Below, one piece after another: positions 29,012 through 35,584 of a stretch of 35,584 nucleotides of DNA; the first letter of the stretch is position 1, and each line of letters starts with the position of its first letter. Under the pieces are notes generated by a model. The model was not told the DNA's origin. It saw only the letters and a program-made list of their open reading frames with translations, and made no database searches. The DNA is taken from the IMG/VR virus record IMGVR_UViG_3300023284_002395, positions 1 through 35,584 of that record; one strand, 5' to 3'. The position numbers and the translations under genes were made by a program. The stretch is from a virus.

Positions 29012-30388
29012 ATGCCCGAAAGTTTCAACATTGAGGAAGGCTTTGGTGAAAGCTCCATGGCTGACCTCGTGGAGCTTCGTAAAGCTCTAGAGATTGGTAC
29101 ATCCCAACCCGTGACCGGCACCGGATTCGATGCCCTCCGGGTGGAGAGTCTGGAAGCAACCCTGAAACTGCTGACCTACAGCGCGGAACATGTGAAACTG
29201 TGGAACATGATTCCCAAGCTGGAGGCTTTTAGCACGGTTGAGGAATACAACCGACTGGTGGAGTACGGTACGGAAGCCGGTGGATTCGTCGCGTCGGGTG
29301 AGTTGCCGGAGGAAGAAGACACCACGTACGAACGCGCGGACCAGAAGGTCAAGTATATTGGCTCGACTCGGTCCGTTCATCACCCAGCAACCCTGGTTCG
29401 AACGGTACCGGCTGACCTGATTTCGCAGGAAACCCAGAATGGTGCTCTCTGGATCATGAAGAAGGCCAACCGTGGCCTTTACTACGCTGATTCGGCGGTA
29501 ATCCCGTTGGAATGGAATGGTCTGCAATCGCAGCTTCTGTCAGGTGCCGGTAACGTAATCGACGCGGCCGGTGCGGGTCTCTCGGAAAGTGATGTCGAGA
29601 ATGCGGCCCAACTCGTGATAGATAACTACGGGACGCCGACACAGCTATTCTCGAACCCGAAGGTGTTCGTGGATTTCGGTAAGACCTATCAAAGCTTCCA
29701 GCGATGGGCGCAGCCGGGTGGTCGAGCTGGAGTGGCAGGTACCCCGACTACGGGTTTCAACACATTGTCGGGATTGATTAACTTCCAGGCGGACACTTTC
29801 GTGCTTCGTGGAACACGTCCGACGGCGGCAGCGAGTTCGCCAAAGTCCCCGCCGGCTCCTACGCTGACCCTGGGTACACCGGGTGCAAATCCGCTTTCAA
29901 AGTTCCTGGCAGGGGACGCGGGTAACTATCGTTACGAGGTGACGGCTATCAACCGATTTGGTGAGTCGGCTCCCTCGGTGGAAACCGCAACGGTTAACAT
30001 TTCGGCGGGTGAAGATCATGCTCTGGTTATCACCGATTCAGGAGGCACTTACCCGGCAACCGGTTACAAGATTTACCGGACCCCGGTGGGTGGTACGACG
30101 GCAACGGCAACCTGGATTAACCTGGCGATCGCTCGAGCGCAGTCCGGTGGAGTTTACACTTCGCCCACCACGTTCACGGATCTGAACGAGTGGCGGGAGA
30201 GCACGTTCATGGCACTCCTGTTGGACATGACGAGTCAATCGCTGTCCTTCAAGCAGCTGTCACCGATGATCAAGATGCCGCTGGCGACTATCAGCCCAGC
30301 TATTCGTTGGATGCAGCTTCTGTACGGGACGCCGATCTTGTACGCTCCGAAGAAGAACGTCCTGATCAAGAATATCGGCTCGCTCTAA
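29012..30388 (+). CDS. Major capsid protein with an Ig/Fn3-like insertion
   Basis: 458 residues from ATG 29012 with AAGGAG upstream. The first 280 residues (LRKALEIGTSQPVTG; SAEHVKLWNMIPKLEAFSTV; LISQETQNGALWIMKKANRG) and the last 60 (SPMIKMPLATISPAIRWMQLLYG) appear to be the capsid fold. Between them, about residues 285-395, lies a beta-sandwich-like segment, GNYRYEVTAINRFGESAPS to YPATGYKIYRTPVGG, with the AINRxGES pattern of Ig/Fn3-like domains. Such domains decorate the capsid surface. The call rests on position, strong expression signals and the following terminator. Confidence 0.85.
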   Translation: MPESFNIEEGFGESSMADLVELRKALEIGTSQPVTGTGFDALRVESLEATLKLLTYSAEHVKLWNMIPKLEAFSTVEEYNRLVEYGTEAGGFVASGELPEEEDTTYERADQKVKYIGSTRSVHHPATLVRTVPADLISQETQNGALWIMKKANRGLYYADSAVIPLEWNGLQSQLLSGAGNVIDAAGAGLSESDVENAAQLVIDNYGTPTQLFSNPKVFVDFGKTYQSFQRWAQPGGRAGVAGTPTTGFNTLSGLINFQADTFVLRGTRPTAAASSPKSPPAPTLTLGTPGANPLSKFLAGDAGNYRYEVTAINRFGESAPSVETATVNISAGEDHALVITDSGGTYPATGYKIYRTPVGGTTATATWINLAIARAQSGGVYTSPTTFTDLNEWRESTFMALLLDMTSQSLSFKQLSPMIKMPLATISPAIRWMQLLYGTPILYAPKKNVLIKNIGSL

Positions 30389-30415
30389 GCGTACCTTCGG
30401 TAACGGAGATTAAGG

Positions 30416-30443
30416 CGGGGTGGTGGTAGCACCGCCCCGTTTT
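30416..30443 (+). terminator. Intrinsic terminator after the capsid gene
   Basis: CGGGGTGGTG (30416-30425), loop GTAG, CACCGCCCCG (30430-30439), then TTTT and TATT. Ten pairs with one G-U. It lies 27 bases after the capsid stop and would give high capsid mRNA relative to the downstream connector and tail genes. Confidence 0.8.
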
Positions 30444-30458
30444 ATTAAGGAGACTGAA

Positions 30459-30779
30459 ATGGCCGAATTAAAGATAAGACATGAATCAGTAAAGAACGAA
30501 ACTATCCGACTTCCCTGGGGTGATGCCCAATGTGACGGAGACGGTTACGTAACGAATGTGGATGATCTGGGCTGTGAGGCGAAAGACCTACTGACGAGAG
30601 CAGGTTTTATTAACGCTACCCAGTTTCCGGTGGAGGGTAGAGAAGAGGGAGCGGACCCAGTGGTGCCGGATTTAACTCCGGTGGAGATCGAGGAGCCTCT
30701 CGAGGGAGAAGGACCTCCTGATGCTGATGAGGAAAAGTCGGACGAGGATGCGGACGACGATCTGGAGGATGAAGGCTAA
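30459..30779 (+). CDS. Hypothetical protein with acidic tail
   Basis: 106 residues from ATG 30459 with TTAAGGAGACTGAA upstream, almost identical to the scaffold leader. The N-terminal half (MAELKIRHESVKNETIRLPW and ARAGF-type TRAGFINATQF) resembles small head-module proteins; the C-terminal half is very acidic (DADEEKSDEDADDDLEDEG). A role in head completion is possible from position. No family is named with confidence. Confidence 0.65.
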   Translation: MAELKIRHESVKNETIRLPWGDAQCDGDGYVTNVDDLGCEAKDLLTRAGFINATQFPVEGREEGADPVVPDLTPVEIEEPLEGEGPPDADEEKSDEDADDDLEDEG

Positions 30780-31263
30780 CGAGCTTCCCGAGTTAGACGA
30801 AATAATTGATTTCGTAGACCCACCGGACAAAGAAAGGATAAAGACAGATTTCCACCAGGTTAAATGCCGGGCGATAAGGGTGGTGGAGCTGTTTCTTGAC
30901 GAGCAAGTCAGAAACAGAAAAATAAAGTTAAGGATGATGGTGGGTAACGGCCAATATCGACTTCTGCACTTCCCGGTGCGGAATTTTACTATCGTGGAAT
31001 TTCCAGAAGGACCCTACCAGTGCGCAGAGGAAACGGGCTTACTTTTTAGCGAGCTGCCGACTGGTAATTACACTTTGACGTACGAGGTGGGCTACCTCCC
31101 GGGGAACGTGCCGGCAATAGTGAAAGAGTTGGTCAAAGAGTTGATGCTTTATGAGTTAATAGACAAGGAAAGTTACCGAGAAAGCGTGATAAGGATGATT
31201 CAGATCGCGAGAGAGATTCGTCGGCGAAGAGATAAAGAGAGGCGGGCCTATGAAACTGCTTGA
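30769..31263 (+). CDS. Head-tail connector-like protein
   Basis: 164 residues from ATG 30769, overlapping the previous gene by 11 bases. Upstream in-frame starts at 30721 and 30748 lie inside that gene. The stretch YTLTYEVGYLPGNVPAIVKE followed by LVKELMLYELIDKESYRES resembles the C-terminal helices of phage gp6-like connectors, which form the ring below the portal. The ribosome site is poorly spaced, so coupling is likely. Confidence 0.65.
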   Translation: MKANELPELDEIIDFVDPPDKERIKTDFHQVKCRAIRVVELFLDEQVRNRKIKLRMMVGNGQYRLLHFPVRNFTIVEFPEGPYQCAEETGLLFSELPTGNYTLTYEVGYLPGNVPAIVKELVKELMLYELIDKESYRESVIRMIQIAREIRRRRDKERRAYETA

Positions 31264-32293
31264 AAGATCGTACGTAAAGGACCTGTCAAATGTTGCGCGG
31301 ACTGATACTTCGCAAGATTTTCTGTTGAACGCGATGATAGAACAAATATCTGAACAGGTGAAGCAGATTACCCGTCGAGAGTTTGATAAAAAGTCGAGAA
31401 CGGAGTACCATCGGTCATACGATCAATTCTTTAATGACCCTGATCCGCAGTTTGTCTATCTCAACGCGCCGCCACTGGACCTGGCGGTACCCCCAACGGT
31501 AACGTGGGCGCCCTACGAGCAGCATGACACGAGTGGAATTAGTCTTGACTTGACGGCAACACCACCGGATTTTCAGATTGTGGATGAAGATGCCCTTTTG
31601 ATTATTAGAGGAGCATCCGGACTTATTGCGAATTTCCCGCCGTTTTCACAGGGGGTACCGTTATTTCAGTATGCCCCGAGAGGATTTAAGGTAATTTATA
31701 CCGGAGGATACACGACTAGCACGAAGTCAGGAGCGACGGCGGCGAGTGGAAATGTAGTGTTCACGGAGAACCCGGCGAGCCTGGATACCTTGACTCTTAA
31801 CGTGGTGACTTGGACTTTTGTAACGGGAGCGCCGGGGGCAAACGAGACCCAAATAGGGGTAGACGTGGCGGCGACAGTGGCCCAACTGGTTCTGGATCTC
31901 AACGGGTCGGTTGTGGCGGGACTGATTGTGGCGACTTACGGGAGCGCAATGACCCTGGGGACGACGGTGGATACGTTGACGGTCACTTTTGATAATGCGG
32001 GAGAGGCAGGGAACGCTTACGTGTTAGGGTCGAGTAATGGGGCGAACGGGCCGGATTGGGTGACGTTGAGGAACGGAACTAATCAGGATGCGGATGACCC
32101 GATTGATGATTTTGGAGTGATTCAGATACCCGAAGCGTTGAAGATTATTTTGGCGCGAAAGATAGTGGATGATATTCGGGAAGGAGAGTCAAAGGCGTCA
32201 CCGTTTGGTCGGGCGGTTGGATTTTTGCGTCCGTGGACCGACGAGCAGAGAATGATGCTTCGTCCGTGGACCAAGAAGGACGTTGTGTGGTGA
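31250..32293 (+). CDS. Head-tail connector-like protein with an inserted beta domain
   Basis: 347 residues, overlapping the previous gene by 14 bases. The N-terminal part (DFLLNAMIEQISEQVKQITRREF) and the C-terminal part (VIQIPEALKIILARKIVDDIRE) look like one connector fold. They are separated by about 125 residues (165-290): GNVVFTENPASLDTLTLN, WTFVTGAPGANETQIG, DVAATVAQLVLDLN and GEAGNAYVLG. This is a beta-rich domain common as an insertion in phage structural proteins. The neighbouring IYTGGYTT strand is interrupted by it. Connector role is inferred from layout and position. Confidence 0.65.
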   Translation: MKLLERSYVKDLSNVARTDTSQDFLLNAMIEQISEQVKQITRREFDKKSRTEYHRSYDQFFNDPDPQFVYLNAPPLDLAVPPTVTWAPYEQHDTSGISLDLTATPPDFQIVDEDALLIIRGASGLIANFPPFSQGVPLFQYAPRGFKVIYTGGYTTSTKSGATAASGNVVFTENPASLDTLTLNVVTWTFVTGAPGANETQIGVDVAATVAQLVLDLNGSVVAGLIVATYGSAMTLGTTVDTLTVTFDNAGEAGNAYVLGSSNGANGPDWVTLRNGTNQDADDPIDDFGVIQIPEALKIILARKIVDDIREGESKASPFGRAVGFLRPWTDEQRMMLRPWTKKDVVW

Positions 32294-32327
32294 GTATGGA
32301 TTGTCTTGTGTGAGGAAGGATAGGTAA

Positions 32328-35300
32328 ATGACAATCACTCGCACTGATAAGGGCGGCAACACCGGCACCAGTGGCTCGACCATAGTACGCACCATGCCGA
32401 GCCGTATCGCGGTGGGCGCGTCGATCATTGTCGCCACGGTTGACTCAGACGGCGGTCCCGGCCCGCCGACCAATGTCACGGTCGGTTCTCTGGAACTTAC
32501 GCGAGACGTGTCGGTGTCCGCTTTAGTCTTTTCGAACGAGGACATCAACACTTCTATCTGGTCTGCGCACGAGATCGATGAGTCTTCGACGACTGTTACC
32601 GCAACGTGGGCGTCGGCTTTTGATAAGGGTGCGATCTTCGTCATCGAAGTCACCGAGATCAACCTGTTCGATAAGAGTTCAGCACTCGGGCAGGACAACA
32701 CCACGACTCCGACCACCAACGCCACGCCGACCACGACGGCGGATGACGAGTTCGTCATAGCGGCGTTTGGTATCAGTGACGTGCTGGAGACCGGCCCCAC
32801 GCCATCGGCGGGATTCAGCTCCGGCAGCGAGCGCGGCACGACGGGTGCAGGTGCAAACTCCAATCGATCTCTGTACGAGATTTTTCAAGTTGCAAGTGCC
32901 AAGGCGAGTTTTACGGGTGGCCTGACGTTCGTAGGCAGCGAGGAGTGCGCGGCGGTGATTGCCACGTACAAGTTCACCACGGTATCCGTGACTGACGACT
33001 GCACAATTTTGAACGATGCGGAAGACGCTGACGAGGACATAGCAGATGAGACGGTTCTTGCTATAACGGGAACGGTGTCCGATAAGGTGTTTTTCGAGGG
33101 TACTGCTTCTGTCATTTTCCAGCATAAAGGGGTTGGCCTTGGCGTGGCGGGGTTTGATCTGGCGTCTACGTTGGACGTGACGGACAAGCATTTATACTGT
33201 GCTACGTTGTCACTAGATACGGTGGAGCCGAAAGCGATTGGTGGGTGGCGTATCCGTGTATCTGGGGACGCAACGGATCTGGATACAAATTACGGCGACT
33301 GGTTTGTTGGCGGGTCTGACTCTGCGCGTATTGCCATCCGTGGGTTCCTGCTTCACGCGGTGGACTGTAACAGAGTTTTCGATGTTACTAAGGGCACCCC
33401 ACCGGCGCTGACTGCTGTTGAAAGTGTCGGCGTGGCCGGGCAGTTTATCTCCTCGACTGGGCAGAACACGCACTTTCAGGACGTGATCAAGCACTGTTCC
33501 AAGCTGACCGTTAAGGGAGGCATTGCCGCCGCGCCTGGCACCACGCCTGATATCACCGCATCGGACGACACGAATGACCGGGGTATGTTCAAGGATATCA
33601 ACGGCGTGTCGTACATCCTCTGTGGGCTCGACTTTGGCGACGCCACCGTCGCGCTCGACAGCTACTCCGATTCCAATAAGGACAGTGATACTGATCTCGA
33701 TGACGCTGTGACCGGTGTCGGGCAGTCCATTACGGGCGACGGCACCATCCTTCGTAATATCAAGTGGTTCGTGTCCACTAGTGGCACTCCCACCGGCAAC
33801 GTGGTGTCGAAGGTCTACGCGCATTCGGGGTCGTTTGGCACGACGTCCGTCCCGACAGGCGCCGCGCTCGCCACGTCGAACAACGTCGACGTGACCACTA
33901 TAGGTACGACGTTCGCGCTGCATGACTTCAAGTTCGATGATGGTTTCACACTGGTGAACACGACGAATTATGTGATTACCCTGGAATTTACTGGTACGTC
34001 GTCTGATTTTATCAACGTCGGGACAGACACCTCGACGCCAGGGCACGCCGGCAACTTTTCCACGTTCGCCTCGCCGACGTGGACGGCGGTCGGCGGAACG
34101 GATGCGTGTTTCTTTGTGTCTTCCATCGAGACGGCATTTACCGACCTCGGCGAGACGTGGGTGTTCGAGGACCAGCCGGTTAGCGCTACGTTGTACACGA
34201 TGACGTTTATCGGCGGGACCGGGCACAATGAGTTTACGCTGGGGCAGAAGATTGGCTCGGGTGTCACTGCAACCGGCGTCGGCGGCAATACGATCCTGGC
34301 GGCGGGCGAAGCGCCGTTCCTGATGGACAGCAGTGACGAAGACATCGCTGTGAACCTGTTCGGATCGAGCTTTCTGAACGCCGCGGTGTCGGGCGGTACG
34401 ATCAAGCTGGAGTCCGCGTCGACCGAGGTACTGACGTGCCTGTTCTCCGGGTGTGGAGCCATCACCGTTCGGAACGGGGCTATCCTGCGCGGCGGCTCCA
34501 CCATCGCGGCTAGCGCAGAAGTGACGGGAGGGCTCGACTTTGGTGCGACAGACCCGGCGGTCGACACCGTGCGGGATCTGAACGTAGTCAATAACACGGT
34601 TGGCATTCTGCTCGAAGGTACGGTTGACACGACCTACAACCTTCGCAATATTAAGTTTGGCGGGAATACTAACGATGTGCGCGTGGACTTTGATGCGCCC
34701 GACACTGTTACGATCAACATTCTGGATGGCGGTGACGTGCCGACCATCGATAACGTAAATAGCAGCACCGTGGTGATCGTGAATGCTGTCACGGTGCGGG
34801 TCGAGGGTGTTACTGAGGCTGCTGCGATAGTGGTTATAGCCAACGAGACCGTTGGTACTATCACCATCGGAGACGTGATTCTCACGGGGCAGGCTGACTT
34901 GACCGGGGCGCTGGAAGATACGGCGTTTAATTATGAGGGCGCTTTTAACCCTTCTGGTCTGGATGTGATTGTGCGGGCGCGAGGGTCCGGTCTACCGGCG
35001 GCAGTGATCGCGGATGACAATGGATCGTTTGTCGACGAAACAACCGTTGCTAACAATGATATCGCTAACACCATGACTCTCCTGCCGGCGTCGCCGGTGG
35101 CTAACCAAGATCGCTACTACTACGGGCACCCTGAGAAGTTCGCGGGTATTAAGTTGGATGTGACTGATGCCGCTACAGGAGCAACGATCACTTACGAATA
35201 CTACAACGGGACGATCTTCACCGCGCTCTCGGGCGTCACGGACGGGACGAGCAACTACGCGAATACGGGGAGTAACAAGGTCACGTGGACCATACCAGGC

Positions 35301-35507
35301 GACTGGGTGACGACGACGGTCAACTCACAGGGGCCGTACTTCTACGTGCGAGGGAGCCTGACGGCTGGTACACCGGACCAGGCAAGAGGTCGTAGAGTTA
35401 CTTATGATGTTACGAAGTACTTACCTTTTAACCAAGAGAATATTATTACCTCCTCGGGCTTGACAGTGAAAGCGACTTGGATCGAGGATACGATTGCAAC
35501 TTTTTAG
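32328..35507 (+). CDS. Large tail or virion appendage protein
   Basis: 1059 residues from ATG 32328 with GAGGAAGGATAGG upstream. Strongly beta-rich, Thr/Ser/Gly/Asp-rich, no Cys pattern or membrane helix. A central block (ALHDFKFDDGFTLVNTTNY, then VITLEFTGTSSDF) and parallel-beta-like stretches near residues 720-880 suggest a fibre or spike. The end, RYYYGHPEKFAGIKLDV to ITYEYYNGTIFTALSG and then GPYFYVRGSLTAG, resembles a domain of other phage structural proteins. Codons are visibly richer in C- and G-ending forms than in neighbours until about 35390, suggesting recent acquisition. Receptor binding or host attachment is the likely role, as inference. Confidence 0.6.
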   Translation: MTITRTDKGGNTGTSGSTIVRTMPSRIAVGASIIVATVDSDGGPGPPTNVTVGSLELTRDVSVSALVFSNEDINTSIWSAHEIDESSTTVTATWASAFDKGAIFVIEVTEINLFDKSSALGQDNTTTPTTNATPTTTADDEFVIAAFGISDVLETGPTPSAGFSSGSERGTTGAGANSNRSLYEIFQVASAKASFTGGLTFVGSEECAAVIATYKFTTVSVTDDCTILNDAEDADEDIADETVLAITGTVSDKVFFEGTASVIFQHKGVGLGVAGFDLASTLDVTDKHLYCATLSLDTVEPKAIGGWRIRVSGDATDLDTNYGDWFVGGSDSARIAIRGFLLHAVDCNRVFDVTKGTPPALTAVESVGVAGQFISSTGQNTHFQDVIKHCSKLTVKGGIAAAPGTTPDITASDDTNDRGMFKDINGVSYILCGLDFGDATVALDSYSDSNKDSDTDLDDAVTGVGQSITGDGTILRNIKWFVSTSGTPTGNVVSKVYAHSGSFGTTSVPTGAALATSNNVDVTTIGTTFALHDFKFDDGFTLVNTTNYVITLEFTGTSSDFINVGTDTSTPGHAGNFSTFASPTWTAVGGTDACFFVSSIETAFTDLGETWVFEDQPVSATLYTMTFIGGTGHNEFTLGQKIGSGVTATGVGGNTILAAGEAPFLMDSSDEDIAVNLFGSSFLNAAVSGGTIKLESASTEVLTCLFSGCGAITVRNGAILRGGSTIAASAEVTGGLDFGATDPAVDTVRDLNVVNNTVGILLEGTVDTTYNLRNIKFGGNTNDVRVDFDAPDTVTINILDGGDVPTIDNVNSSTVVIVNAVTVRVEGVTEAAAIVVIANETVGTITIGDVILTGQADLTGALEDTAFNYEGAFNPSGLDVIVRARGSGLPAAVIADDNGSFVDETTVANNDIANTMTLLPASPVANQDRYYYGHPEKFAGIKLDVTDAATGATITYEYYNGTIFTALSGVTDGTSNYANTGSNKVTWTIPGDWVTTTVNSQGPYFYVRGSLTAGTPDQARGRRVTYDVTKYLPFNQENIITSSGLTVKATWIEDTIATF

Positions 35508-35518
35508 GGGCATAAATC

Positions 35519-35584
35519 ATGACAGCGATTTCACTTCTTGGCGGCGACTTTGAACTGTTGCTCGATGACGAGAACAATCAGAAC
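35519..35584 (+). CDS. Start of a further gene, cut by the window end
   Basis: ATG 35519 with GGGG about eight bases upstream opens MTAISLLGGDFELLLDDENN, and the frame runs off the window without a stop. It directly follows the tail gene. Too short to assign. Confidence 0.5.
   Translation, partial: MTAISLLGGDFELLLDDENNQN

Noticed and set aside
33213-34226. Long minus-strand open frame of 337 codons
   Set aside because: It lies wholly inside the well-supported tail gene, is Arg-rich as expected of an antisense frame of GC-rich DNA, and has no ribosome site or neighbours on that strand.

Overview
The window is one end of a tailed bacteriophage genome (Caudoviricetes), probably from a metagenome or a little-studied host. 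All convincing genes are on the + strand, packed with ATGA/TGATG-type overlaps and mostly strong AGGAG-type ribosome sites. No integrase, repressor, helicase, primase or endolysin is recognisable here. The host cannot be named. DnaA-box-like sites, a sigma70-like promoter and a lipoprotein signal peptide fit an ordinary bacterial host.

Layout. 1-490: two families of short tandem repeats sharing one core, then five DnaA-box-like 9-mers and an AT-rich stretch; this looks like a replication origin or a genome end. 490-13320: about 40 small, mostly unknown genes, including several zinc-ribbon proteins, a repeat protein, membrane microproteins, a holin-like protein with a lipoprotein, a DNA adenine methyltransferase and a flavin-dependent thymidylate synthase (ThyX). 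13385-13450: a tRNA-like element with normal acceptor and T arms but too little room for a D arm. 13543-17323: a ParB-like protein, a DUF3820-like protein, a gene interrupted by an in-frame amber codon, small membrane proteins and a His-rich protein, closed by an intrinsic terminator. 17399-18545: a small acidic gene and a tandem pair of paralogous, probably virion-related genes, closed by a second terminator.

From a consensus-like promoter at 18671 the packaging and head module runs right: a sigma-region-4-like HTH protein, probable TerS, TerL, portal, a family A DNA polymerase domain inside an 853-residue protein, three small genes, a MuF-like minor head protein, a protease, a scaffold, the major capsid protein (followed by a terminator), connectors, a 1059-residue tail or appendage protein and the start of one more gene.

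The most unusual feature is the polymerase. All three catalytic motifs of the PolA palm and fingers are present, fused to about 450 residues of unrecognised sequence, and the gene lies between portal and MuF, where no replication gene is expected. A virion-associated or packaging-linked DNA polymerase is one hypothesis. Other points worth checking are the iteron/DnaA-box region, the short tRNA-like element, an apparent one-base frameshift in a conserved small gene, the amber-interrupted gene, and a translation-initiation leader shared by putative virion genes.
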